The translations under genes and the position numbers were made by a program. A DNA stretch of 64,000 nt, taken from positions 1,612,001 to 1,676,000 of the forward strand of contig JACCLO010000003.1 of the NCBI GenBank assembly GCA_029448655.1. The letters run 5' to 3'. Within the stretch, counting starts at the first letter, position 1. Each line of letters begins with the position of its first letter. This document shows, one piece after another, positions 1-10,570 of this stretch. The notes under the pieces were generated by a model that searched no databases, was not told the DNA's origin, and was given only the letters and a program-made list of their open reading frames with translations. The DNA comes from Wolfiporia cocos. Lineage: Eukaryota; Basidiomycota; Agaricomycetes; Polyporales; Phaeolaceae.

Positions 1-486
1 CGCTATAGCATCGTACAGCAGCTGCCCCTTAAGATCCTCCGGGTGTAAACGATGGGTTGATAACCTTACAAACAGTCTCAGAGTACGTTTCAACAGATAT
101 CCGCTGACGTATCACCGGATTGCCCTTTGGGCACTCTGGGCATTGAAGCCCTCGCAGGCAATAGAATATAGTGGGAATAGCGGATGCAGCACGGCGTGGC
201 ACGCCATCTACTTCCGTTGACCTTGAATCAGTGCTCCTATAACAGCGTTCGCGCAGTCCAAGCGGCATTGCATGAGCGCGAGGATCGCTGTCACGGGGAT
301 GCGCACTGCGAGCGGGGCGTGCCTGAGCTAGAGAAGCCCCGGGTCCACGTACGCGAGCGTAGCGCGCCGCACACCTTGCCGCCTCTGCGTACATGTCGAG
401 AGGATTCTCATTGAGCCAGTGCGGGCTGCAGAGAGGCTTTGGCGCAGAAGTCGTGCATTGATGATCTAGAACTTGTGTGCAGTCTC
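1..486. other. Window start, no gene seen
   Basis: I see no convincing coding region here. Short open frames on both strands lack recognisable motifs. The stretch is the presumed downstream flank of the BTB relic that follows on the minus strand. Confidence 0.5.
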
Positions 487-660
487 TCAGACCTGCTCGA
501 TATCATCAAGGCAATCATGCATAGTGTCGAGTATATAGCTTAGTCTGAGCAGCATGTTGAGGACCGCGTCATTTTCGGCGCAGGCGACAGCAGGGAGGCT
601 GAAGAGCGTGTCGTTCTCTGCAGGCTGTGGGACGCTGAGAATACCCGCAAAGACTGCGAG
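487..660 (-). pseudogene. BTB/POZ domain relic (fragment)
   Basis: Read on the minus strand, about 55 codons match the middle of the BTB domain found intact elsewhere in this window. The relic has 'FAGILSVPQPAENDTLF', then 'SLPAVACAENDAVLNMLLRL', then a degraded 'SYILDT..' in place of the usual 'CYP..DP', and a stop after 'DDIEQV'. Intact paralogs show 'FESMFSLPQP', 'LPVVP' and 'LLRICYPI.DP' at the same places. The N-terminal BTB strand and all of the C-terminal half are missing, so this is a decayed family member and not a working gene. The identity follows from direct comparison with the paralogs at 2832-3835 and 9092-10056. Confidence 0.75.
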
Positions 661-969
661 CTGGCCTTAAAAGTATCATTGTGCACGCTCAAATTGACTC
701 CAGTGCATGAAAGAAGAACGAAGCATGCATTGTGCTATTGGAGTCGCAGGTGTCACGCTGTTTTCAGCTGGCACGCACTGTGTCTAACCAAAACTGGGAA
801 CTCACTAAAGCTGCAGCCTAATAAATACAAATAAGCGGAGCCCGGGTATACGTATATATATGTCGATTTTACTTGAAATTCTTGCCTATTAAAGCGTCTT
901 GTATTGTGCCTTCTTCAGCTACCCGTCTTTCAAAGTTGCACAAGAACGAGAGAAGCTGGACCTCCATAG

Positions 970-2217
970 TCAAGCCCACTCGCGGATGTTGTCCTGCGGT
1001 CATCCAACGGCGTCATTTTCCGCATTAGGATCTATACAACGACTGTCTTCCCCGGGGATAGAGATTGAGTTGTGTTGGAAGTCGACGCGCTCGGCGTGCG
1101 ATGGTGCGATCGGAGTCGCACATCATCGATCGGAGTCAATAGTGCACCAAGGCGGAAATGGCGGGCGCGGCGGGAGTCGGGGGGCTGATAATCGGGGCGG
1201 TACGGGTAGATGAGTCACCGCTAGTATATAATGGGACGGATTGTACGTACCTACGCCGTGCGTTTGTATAACCCATCCAGACGAAGTCCCTGGAGTCCGA
1301 AAGGGAGCGCGTAGCCTCACGAGCGGGCGCCTTCCCGTGAATTTCGACAAATTGAAGCCTGCATCAAATTTTCGTCAGGCCCCCGTATTTCCCGGGACAA
1401 TATTCTCCTCCGTTAGCTCCGCGGATAGCACGCAAGAATACCATGAAGGACTGCCGGTCGTTCCCTTTGACGAGAATGATATTGTTCTAGGCCATTTGCT
1501 CCGGATTGCATACCTCATGCTGTCTCCCGTCTTCAACAGTCTCGATGTCTTGGGCAAGGTTTTTTGAAGCAGCTCGTAAGTAATTGCGGGTACTGTTTCA
1601 AGACGATGGTCGACCCGAAGTTCATCAAAGTGGATAAACTTTCCGTTTATGCAGTCGCTCACAGGTTCAGATTATCAAGGGAAGCGGAGCGGCTGCCGAA
1701 GCAACATTGGAACTCTCAGGTCAATAACCTTTCTCGAAGAATCGTGCACGGCTCTTCTCCAGACAAGCGAAACAGGATTGCGATTGCAGACCCTTGCAGT
1801 GTTAGGCAGGCATGTGTACTAATGCTAAATGTGCATTCGACGACGACGAATTATGGCACATCGAGTGGAGAGAGCGTTGGTTTTTGACAGCTGCGAAAGA
1901 TGCAAAGAAATGATTGGGAACCTGTCGAAGAGGTGATGACTGGCGCGGCGTTATACGCACAATCTTCGATCCGCTGCCGATCGCTCGTAGGTCCAGGGAC
2001 CCAGCTATAGTCACCTACTATCGGGAGCTGCATTGCATGGTTATCCGGACATACTCACATGCGAAGTATGCAAATCGAATCATGATCTCAAAGTTCGTGA
2101 TTGGCCGATATATCTGAAGAGGAGCTCAATCAGTTCATTGAAGAGGTAAGTTGTTGGAGTTTTGAGTAAACCGCCATACTCAGAGTTGTGTAGGTTGCAT
2201 TCACATTCCACTGTTAG
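970..2217 (+). pseudogene. BTB/POZ gene, decayed and interrupted
   Basis: The BTB start is readable at 970-1055 ('ADVVLRSSNGVIFR'). The match is then lost for about 330 nt and resumes near 1385 in another frame with 'GLPVVPFDENDIVLGHLLRIAY'. A further frame change near 1564 leads to 'DKLSVYAVAHRFRLSREAE', which matches the post-BTB helical region of the paralogs ('LSVYAVACRHK..'). The C-terminal end is recognisable as 'EELNQFIEEV' just before a GT donor at 2146. A 48-nt intron and a last mini-exon (2194-2217, 'VAFTFHC' and stop) have the layout of the intact genes. Several frame breaks and the internal gap make it a pseudogene of a single-BTB member. The 1056-1384 stretch may be an insertion or just diverged sequence. 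Confidence 0.7.
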
Positions 2218-2831
2218 ATATCACAGCTTCTGTCGCTTGAATACACAGGTTAATGAACCGCGACATCTCATGTACATCTGTGGCAGCTCCTACTGGGTGG
2301 GTACAACCATCGGTATGAGTGATGAATTGGCTCACCACACATCGAAGATAACAAAGCGTACCTTTGAGGCCATCATAATTTCTTGAGTTCATTCGACCCA
2401 AAATTTGTTGCTTTGCGCTGATCCCCATTGTAGGTTCCTGGTATGTATGGCTGTTATGCCCATAATTCTTGTGATACGAAGACACGACCAGCACTGTAGT
2501 CAGTGAGCGGACTGCTTGGCTCTCTCCAGGCACTGTCGTCGCAGTATGCCCTCCACGATCAGTGCAAGCTCTATCAGAAACATCCGGCAGTGATTCCATC
2601 TCCTGTGGTGATTGTCTGTCGTGTGTGATACGAGATTGCTGCGACATTGACGAATTTCGAAAGTTGCTTGACAAGTCCCAGGCGTCAAACACGGTAACAT
2701 ACAAATGCAAACAGGGGCGCCATCAACTGCCGGTTGCTCGGATCATTGAGGGTGTTTCCCCCCATCATTGTCATCAGCACTAGCGGGTCCTCGCCGCGAA
2801 TCCTCTGGACCATTGACAACGCATACAAATC
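2218..2831. other. Intergenic, possible BTB tail trace
   Basis: No firm gene. Around 2600-2700 a plus-strand frame contains 'CGDCLSCVIRDCCDIDEF', faintly like the Cys-rich C-terminal part of BTB paralogs, but too weak to call. Confidence 0.3.
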
Positions 2832-3835
2832 ATGCAGGCTGGAGTTGAGGGCGACGTTGCTTATCTTCCCTTCTCCGATGTGCTCGCGGATGTTATCCTG
2901 CGCTCCTCAAATGGAGTCAGTTTCCGCGTGCATAGCAGGATCCTCTGTGAGGCTTCCCCAACATGTTTCGAGGGCATGTTCAGCATCCCACCACCGAAGG
3001 ATGCAGAAAACGACACCCTCGACGGTCTCCCTTTTATCGACTGTACCGAAGACGATAGCACCCTTGACAAGCTCCTTCGCATATGCTATCCCATCACAGA
3101 TCCGTCGTTTCAGCGGCTGAATGACGTGGAGGCGGTGATGGAGGCCGCAACGAAGTACGACATGGAGCACGCTCAAGAGTATTGCATGAAGGAGCTCTTC
3201 CAGGCACGTTTCCTGGATACGAACCCTATTTCCGTATTCGCCGTCGTATACGAATTCGATATGATCTCGGAGGCGAAGGCTGCAGCGAAAGCGACCCTTC
3301 ACCTTGATTCAGCCGCCTTCGTCCGCTGCCTGCAAACCTCCCCAATCCGCATGCCCCCCTCGGCCATCGTAGATCTGGTGGGGTACCGCGATGCCTGCGG
3401 CCGTGCTATCGCACGTGCCCTCCAAAGGGATAGCTGGAATAAGGTTGTACTGGGCCAATGGCACAGCTCTCCCCTCGGTTACATCCCATGCGACGAATGC
3501 GATGACTACAGCGGGTTCTCAGAGTATGTCGACGGCCTCGACGCGGATGCATACCATGCCTTTGCATGCCAGCTCTTAAATCCCCCAGAAGCGCCGATTC
3601 GCCCAAAAGACTTGGCAGATCAGCTATCGCGTGCGGCCCGCCGCGACTTCGAGTCATCATTCAAGGATAATTGTTCGACGTGTCAGCAGGCGCTCCTGCG
3701 TGAAGTAACGTCTTTCTCCGAACATGTGGCTAGAACGATCGACGCGTGTATCAATAAAGTTTGTATCACTTACCTCCTGCTCCTGGGCGCATTGCTAATG
3801 AGGTCCCCCAGGTGCCCTTCATTTTGAGCTTTTGA
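2832..3835 (+). CDS. BTB/POZ domain protein (single BTB)
   Basis: Two exons, 2832-3758 and 3812-3835, encode about 316 residues. The 53-nt intron has a GTTTGT donor. The BTB fold occupies roughly residues 15-115: 'ADVILRSSNGVSFRVHSRIL', 'FEGMFSIPPP', then 'LDKLLRICYPITDP'. BTB domains mediate dimerisation and, in some proteins, binding to Cullin-3 ligases. The partner here is unknown. The C-terminal half is helical and has two Cys pairs, CDEC and CSTC, which could bind zinc. The last exon adds only 'VPFILSF', as in the sister genes. The ATG at 2832 opens the frame 20 codons before the BTB. Members of this family are abundant in Agaricomycetes and mostly uncharacterised. It is intact and reads toward the oppositely oriented F-box gene. 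Confidence 0.85.
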
Positions 3836-4821
3836 CCGGCGCTGCGCTTCGTCGGCGCGAAGGGGCACCGCCGACTGCATCGGTACGTCTTGGCTCGTGA
3901 TAACGTTTTATATCAGGATCTCTAATTGGCTCGCAGACGTATTATTAACACTCCGCACACCATCCAGTTCTGGCTCGCTCTGCCGATCAATACTACACAC
4001 CCGCTAATACGCCCTGATAGCCGCATGCTATGAGCACGCACACCATTCCCACCACCCTCATCATCTCAAAAACGCCTCGTCCTTCAATTGCTGTTTCTCC
4101 ATCATGCATCCCCCTTTTAACGCCTCCATGATCACCAGCCCACTGTCTCGATCCTATCTGCGCTGCCGCAACGCAATGTATCTGCTTCATCTGTCTGAAG
4201 GCTCCATGAACGAGCACGTCACGCTCAGCCTTGAACGTGACGGAGTCGTCAAGAAGGATCTTCGTCACAGTAGGCGCTGATTTAGAATTTCAAGAGTAGC
4301 GAATCGTTGACGGCCTTACCTGTGTACGACCATCTGATAACAATCACCCTATCTGGTTCATCCATCATCACGTCGGCGGGAGGATTTCGATTTTTTGGGA
4401 AGAGAAAGATTTGGAAGGTAACGCAGGCTGTCTAGATTATGCTCCTGCTATGTTGTACTACTAGCAAAGTCTAGCATTTCCGCCCTTAACTTCGGCGGCT
4501 TTGCAGCCGCGTGTACTGTACGGGATGATGACAGAAATATCGTCATTGTATCGCAGAGGTGAGACCACGACTTTGATGCTAGGCGGATTGAGTCGATGGC
4601 ATCTCCTGAACCTAGTGACACGCAATTGCAATCCTCATGTAAGTGAAGTCTACCCCACTACAAGTCCGTTACGAATCAAAACCTTATGCAACTTCTACTA
4701 TGCTTGTCGGATCCATCATTCTTGGCAACACTTCAGGATCGCGCCAGATATGGTCAGCGCAGCACATTGTATTCACTCTGGCTAGATCAGACGATCAACA
4801 ATGCGCTGAGGCATTCATGCA
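3836..4821. other. Intergenic between convergent genes
   Basis: Only short open frames on both strands without motifs. It separates the BTB gene (plus) from the F-box gene (minus), so it should hold two 3' ends. No repeat was evident. Confidence 0.4.
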
Positions 4822-6355
4822 TCATGGGTGGGCGCGCTCGTCTGAACGCACGTCGACCTCAGGACATTCTATGATCCGCCAATCCTCACTGCCATCCCCC
4901 TCTCGATATCCAGCCCGTACAATGCCTCCACACCATCGGCTAAACACCAACTTCAACCGCGTCAGAGCGCGATAAGCAGGTGCGATGTGATCAGTGTCAG
5001 ATAAGGTCACATCTCCTAGGATCACGTCCACAACCTCCAGGGACTTGAACGCCGGGTAGGAAGTCAGCTTGAAGGGCTTGGGGTTACCCGTCGGATGTTC
5101 GCTATCATGCTGCTGGAGGGCATTGTCAAGTTCATCCAGCTTTGCGGCATATCGCACGAGAGTGTCAATGGGGTTCCGGGAGCGCTCACTAGAGGCCACG
5201 TAGAATATTATGGACAACGACCGCATCTGACGGCTCGGAATATTGCGTAAGACATGAGTGAGGTGATCCCGGAATCTGGCAGCGTCTGAGTCGAGATAGA
5301 TGTGTTGATGTAATTGTAGCCAGCGGAGGCGGAGGCAGCTGTCCATGTTCGGAACATCGGCTATTTGGGATACGTTGGCTTCAGTCAGGCAAGGAACATA
5401 GCATAGAATGCTCACAGTCGTCGTGTAAGGCAATATCAAGTCGGTCGAGTGAGCTGCCAAAACCTTCCAGAAGCCGCGTCATTGCATCGGAAGACCACGC
5501 ATTGGGGTCGACCACGGTGTACTCAATATGACGAAGCACAGGCGGTGGTATCACGCTGATGAGCCACGACGCGAATACGTCAAGCACATTACGAGCGAGC
5601 CGTTTCATAACAAGTCTCTGTAGGAGCTGTAACTTTTGTGGTGATGCACCAGGAGGCTTTACAATGGCACGGGAAGATCCACGAGTTGATAGTTTGGATA
5701 GTATTAACTCCTGAAGACGAGGAAGAGACAGGAGAAGGCGCTGAAGATCTGCAAAGCTGCTGAGCGTCCAGGTGTCGAGATTGAAATGCGTGACGTTGGA
5801 AGCGAGGAGCGGGAATAGAATCAAGAAGGGTGCATCTAGATGTAGTCGTATCGCGCTCGGCTTGTCCTGAGGCTTCACTGGAGTCTCGTCGCCGAGAAGA
5901 TGCAGATTGATGATATGACACATGTGAGGGCCAAGGGACACTGGGACAGCGCGGAGGAACGTTCGTCCAGAGGACTCCACAATGGTGAGCGTGCGGACGG
6001 CCCTCAATGGGCTCTTCGCCGGTGGTATGGACTTTACGATCGCAGCAAGTTCATAGAACGTCACGCGGCCCATGGTGAAGATAGTATAGAGGTGATATTG
6101 GCTACGTGAGTACCATTGGCGGGACACCCGCGCGCACGCTAGCAGGGATGGGCGGTCCTTGTGTAAAAAATCGATAATGAGGTCTGTTGTTTCTGCAGGT
6201 ATGCGGGCGGAGACACGTGGCGGGAGAGGACGAAGTACTCGCTTGGGTAGTTTCTCCTCCCAAGGGTAATCAGGCCATACGTCTTCGTCTAGATCGGTCC
6301 CTTCGTACCAAAGACCACCACGTTCAAATGAGTGCCATCCATCGGCTCGAGCCAT
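4822..6355 (-). CDS. F-box domain protein
   Basis: Two exons, 5416-6355 and 4822-5360, are joined by a 55-nt phase-1 intron (a 37-nt version with an earlier acceptor is also in frame) and give about 492 residues. An F-box-like segment lies at about residues 51-95: 'RIPAETTDLIIDFL', 'LLACARVSRQWYSRSQYHLY'. Such domains bind Skp1 and place the protein in SCF ubiquitin ligases. The rest is an irregular leucine-rich region ('LRAVRTLTIVESS', 'ASNVTHFNLDTWTLSSFADL', 'LTRLKLVFSRW') as in the many Agaricomycete F-box/LRR-like proteins, where it is thought to choose the substrate. The start at 6355 opens the long frame and precedes the F-box by 50 residues. No substrate can be inferred. Such genes are strongly expanded in mushrooms, like the BTB genes beside it. 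Confidence 0.8.
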
Positions 6356-7085
6356 AGAGGGAGAGGGTTTGAGGGATATACTTCCGCGCCGTTTGCCAAA
6401 ACACGACAGACTACGATTTGTCCACCGGCGCGCAACTATCTGAAAGGAGAAATGAGTTACATATCAAACCAGACTGAGCACTGTTACTCACGCTGTCATG
6501 TAAACCCTGGGAAGATCAACGTTGCAAGGACAGCTGATTACAAGGATCAGGCGTTTCCGGGACTAGTAGGTAGAACGATGATCCTAGACGACAGCTGTCG
6601 GTTAGGTGATTACGTGGCGAAGGATGAATTTGATACAGGAGGCTGTGCTGAAAATCAGTGAGTCTCCGATATCGGATGTGTATATGAGGCTTGGGATCAG
6701 GATAGCATTGTACTGAGTAAAGAGTGATCACTCCGAGAACCTGATGTACCTGTACGTTCAAGTACCTGTGTCTCAAATGACACATAAAATGCTGCGATTC
6801 TGCAACCTATATTTACATTTGTACAGCTGGCCCGCTTAAGGGTAATATCAAGGGTCCACGCCAGCTCGTTTCTGGCAATCGGATGTTACGTCTCCAACTC
6901 CGCACGTAGGGTGATGGCTACGTAACTATATAGTGCTTGTTTCATACCTCCCAGTGGCGATCTATAACCAGCGCTTGGGGAGAGGATTGGATAACCCTAA
7001 CCCCATATGCGGGGCATCAGAGAAGTACGTCATCGCCACCTCCTGCTTACCAGTGACTTTGCTACTACCGAGCATAACGACCGCG
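6356..7085. other. Divergent intergenic region, shared promoter
   Basis: It lies between the start of the minus-strand F-box gene and the plus-strand NAD(P)HX dehydratase. No recognisable coding sequence. A frame open from 6933 runs into the dehydratase but its residues do not look like family sequence. Confidence 0.4.
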
Positions 7086-8365
7086 ATGCCGATCCCCAAG
7101 TCCATCCTCTCTCAAATCAAACAATTGATTCCTCCGCTGAACGGCTCGCTACACAAGGGCCAGTCAGGCCGCGTCGGCGTGCTCGGCGGTGCGCTCGACT
7201 ACACCGGCGCGCCCTTCTTTGCGAGCATCTCGGCCCTTCGCATCGGCGCAGATCTCTCGCACGTCATCTGCTCGCCCACCGCCGCCGGCGCGATCAAGAG
7301 CTACTCGCCCGACCTCATCGTGCACCCCATCCTGCGCGAGGACCAGACTCCGAGTGACGTGCGCGCGACGCTGTCGTCGCTGCTTGAGCGGCTACACGTG
7401 CTCGTCATCGGTCCCGGGCTCGGGCGGGAGGACTACATGCAGGAGTACGCGCGGATGGCGCTGGACATCGCGAAGGAGCAGGTGCGCAGGCTCGTCGCCG
7501 TGCGGCACACGCGTGATCGATGCTGACGGGACATAGAAAATGTACGTCGTGCTCGACGCGGACGCGCTGTGGATGATCGGCCGCGATCTCTCCCTCATCC
7601 GCGGGTACCGGCGCGCCGTTCTCACGCCCAACGTCATGGAGTTCAAGCGGCTCAGCGAGAACGCCGTGAGCACCGTGGCCTCTCTTGCGTCCCTCCTGAC
7701 GTGACACCGTACAATACAGAAAATCGACCCGAACACGCCCGCAAATGAGCTCGCGATGCACATCTCCCGCGCCCTCGGCGGCGTGACCGTCCTCCAGAAA
7801 GGAAGGGAGGACATCATCGCAACCAACACCAGCAGCGAGCTCTCGGGAAGCGAGTCCACCGAGGAGCAGCTCAGTGTCGACGTCCCTGGCGGGCTCAAGC
7901 GCTGTGGCGGGCAGGGCGACATTCTGAGCGGCAACGTCGGCACGCTTCTCGCATGGGGCAAGTGCTATGAGGGTGGCAGCTACGGGTGCGTCCTCTGGCT
8001 TTCCCTGCAGCGCTGATTAACGCGCTGATGCGGTGGCGGGCCGACCGTATGCGTATCTGCGTGCCTCGATTGTCGGGATTGGGCGGGCAGCGACAAAACG
8101 TTGCCAACGTCGCGCATCCCGCTTCTCGCGGCCGTTGGTGGCTCCATGGTCACGCGTACGGCCTCGCGGCGGGCGTTCCTGAAGCATGGACGGGGTGCGT
8201 CTTCCTTCTACTGTTCCTCTCGGACTGCAGTATCACAACTTACGTTGACGTGCAGGTGTTGTAACGCAGGATATGCTCGGCGAGATTGGGGGCGCGTTCG
8301 CGGAAGTGTTTGGCGCGGAAGGCGAGCGCGGCTGGGGTGCAGAAGGGGAGGTGGGCAAGCTATAA
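7086..8365 (+). CDS. NNR2: ATP-dependent (S)-NAD(P)H-hydrate dehydratase
   Basis: Five exons: 7086-7481, 7537-7665, 7720-7985, 8091-8194, 8256-8365; 334 residues. The enzyme repairs NADHX and NADPHX, damaged hydrated cofactors, back to NAD(P)H using ATP. It is the YjeF C-terminal/CARKD ribokinase-like family. Visible family marks are '[20 protein letters not shown]' near the N-terminus, '[10 protein letters not shown]', '[11 protein letters not shown]', '[11 protein letters not shown]', '[11 protein letters not shown]' and the signature '[19 protein letters not shown]', which holds the glycine-rich loop and the catalytic Asp. The C-terminal exons give '[18 protein letters not shown]' and '[14 protein letters not shown]', as in the human enzyme. 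Length is normal for a stand-alone fungal form without an epimerase domain. The third intron (105 nt) is longer than the others. The ATG at 7086 is preferred over one at 6933 because homology begins there. Confidence 0.93.
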
Positions 8366-8420
8366 GGACCACGCTGTAGTAACATGTTTCACGATCAAAA
8401 TTGTACACATCTTCACAAAT

Positions 8421-8909
8421 TCAGTATGAAGCTGCTGACTTCAAGATGAAAGAACCCCTTGACGAGGATTTTGTCCGCGCGTTCTCCCCCTCGAAAGGCG
8501 GCTTCGCAAACTGCAACGCGCCTCGGAGAACATGATGAATGCGAGGTGTTGACTTTTCCGGTACGCGCTTCGCGTTGTCGCTATCGTGCATCCGCCAATT
8601 ATCTGCGGTGACCGCGTTCCAGTATGTTGAGTTCAAATGGCTAAGGTGCGTACGCTCCTTCTTCCCGCCTAAATACTGCCCCTTACGCACGGACCATCGC
8701 CGCCGCGCCGATCGCGCCAGGTACCGCCGATCATGCACATGCCCCAGAACCGCCGCGGCTGCGCGCGCCATTTCCGAGATATCTATTGAACTGCTAGATT
8801 GATCTAGGGTCAACGAAGAAGACGCATTAAGCGGCGCAGTAGTATTGTTTGTCCGAGTCGCTGTTAGAACGTCTGATTGAGGGTCGTAATCCTCATAACT
8901 TGGTCCCAA
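8421..8909 (-). CDS. Uncertain open frame, hypothetical
   Basis: A 162-codon frame on the minus strand starts at 8909. Its first 50 residues are Ser/Thr-rich ('NNTTAPLNASSSLTLDQSSS'), followed by Ala- and Arg-rich stretches. No family was recognised. A second frame across 8650-8770 also looks fairly protein-like, so a spliced or decayed gene is possible. I would treat this as weakly supported until transcripts are available. Confidence 0.2.
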   Translation of the reverse strand: MGPSYEDYDPQSDVLTATRTNNTTAPLNASSSLTLDQSSSSIDISEMARAAAAVLGHVHDRRYLARSARRRWSVRKGQYLGGKKERTHLSHLNSTYWNAVTADNWRMHDSDNAKRVPEKSTPRIHHVLRGALQFAKPPFEGENARTKSSSRGSFILKSAASY

Positions 8910-9091
8910 CCAGAGTGATCATGGTGCTGTGCCACGGACACGTTGAACCGGCAGGGCACTCGCACACATTCATATATAATTGGATGCCACAGTAGGACTC
9001 CTACAGCCTTCAATGTCTTTCTACCAACAGTATGTCTGCTCGCAATGCTCAACGAAGTCAATTGTATGCGACGCGCAGACACCCTGGCATA

Positions 9092-10056
9092 CTACAAGTC
9101 CAGATTCAGAGATATCTGGAGCAACACATTAATATTCACAACAGAGCGGCAAAGAATCGCAGTTCGCGCACCTGACCAATACGGTTGTCGATAGCGCTCA
9201 CAAACGCATCTGCGTAGTAGCACACCGCGTCCGCAGCATTGCCACGGCAATAGTGGCACGTTGTACGTCTGAAACGAAAGCTTCCTTCGAAAGAGAACGA
9301 CGCTATTAACAGCCCTCTCAGATTGCTTGGTCGACAACATCTTGACGGCTTGTACGTGATGATACTGCGAGCTATAGCGACGGCAGTGTACCTATCGAGG
9401 AACGTTCTTCTCCTCTCCGGATCACAAAGCAAGCATTCAGAGTAGAAGAGGTCGTCACTGTCACCGAGATCACAGGCCTCAAGCGCTGCAAGCGCGCAAT
9501 TCTCCCGGTACTCCTGCAGCTTCGTGATGAGACTTTCTGGTGTGCGATCCAAGATCCCGCTGGGCGTAACGCTGTGGGTGAGCAAGTACCACGCGTATTC
9601 CAATGACACCCGCGCGGCCGCCCTTGCGATCTCCGGGAGTCGATACAAACAAGCGATCGCGTAGACGCCCAACGGGCTGCGATGCAAATTTTTCACGAGC
9701 TGCTCCGTGCAGTGTTTCGTCGCGCCTTCCATATCGTACTTCATCGCGGCGCGCAATACCTGCTCCAGGTCCGCCAGCTTGTCAATGTCGGGGCTGGGGA
9801 TTGGGTAGCAGATCCGGAGCAGGGTGTCTAGCGCTGCGTCGTCGTCGTCACAGGGGATGATGGGCAGGTCCTCAGCGTGCGTAGCGTGCTCGCTGGCGGC
9901 TTGCGGAAGAGTGAACATGCTCTCGAAGAAGGGGGATGCCTCCGCGAGGATTGCGCTGCGTACGTGGAAGTCCACACCGTTGGATGAGCGCAGAACGACA
10001 TCTGCGTGTTTGCTGCCGTCGAATGGAGCGTTGGCACGGATGGGCTGTGCTGTCAT
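9092..10056 (-). CDS. BTB/POZ domain protein (single BTB)
   Basis: Exons 9172-10056 and 9092-9115 with a 56-nt intron give about 302 residues. The BTB domain fills residues 10-120: 'HADVVLRSSNGVDFHVRSAI', 'SPFFESMFTLPQ', 'LPIIPCDDDDAALDTLLRI', 'CYPIPSPDIDKL'. The helical region then reads 'SPLGVYAIACLYRLPEIARA'. Two Cys pairs, CLLC and CHYC, lie in the C-terminal third. The terminal exon adds 'ISLNLDL'. This is the clearest example of the family pattern: large exon, short phase-0 intron, tiny hydrophobic tail exon. Its partner and function are unknown, and a Cullin-3 adaptor role is only one possibility. It has no frame breaks, and the start Met at 10056 lies 16 codons before the first BTB strand. 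Confidence 0.87.
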
Positions 10057-10570
10057 TTTTGACGAATCTTGACAATCAAGCGCGGCCTGGCTGCACTCCC
10101 GAAGTGAATATCAGGGGCAACTGAATGATGACGCCCAAAATCCAATGTTACTGGCGGTGACAACCGTGTTACGTCACGAGAGTCACAGTCAACGACCACA
10201 ACCACTGTTCTCTTCCATTGTCATTAATGTGTCCCTCAGGCTCATTCCACAATTCAACCTTCATGTTGGAACAGAAATGGACCAGATGCATGTTGTAACG
10301 GAGCAACGAAATTGTAACTGAAGAACAATCGTACGGCAATCTGCAAATGATGATAATAGTAGCGAAGCAGAATTGGATATTTCCATGTTCGAAGCAGCAC
10401 TGGTATAGTCAGCAAGCTGCGCACTGGAACAAAATCATATCAATCAACACAAGTGAGTTCAAAATATATTGTCTGAGAAGAGGGCAAACAGAAATGATGC
10501 CAAATGCTGTTATACTACAAGTGGAACATTAAGCTTTAAGCCTTGTATGTGTTCAGGCAATGGCCTATGT
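10057..10570. other. Intergenic, A/T-rich
   Basis: No gene seen. It holds the upstream side of the single-BTB gene and the 3' side of the broken double-BTB locus, both on the minus strand. Confidence 0.4.

Noticed and set aside
3993..4268. 91-codon minus-strand frame containing 'TFKAERDVLVHGAF'
   Set aside because: A faint resemblance to fungal kinase-like sequence was considered, but no catalytic motif or second exon could be found.
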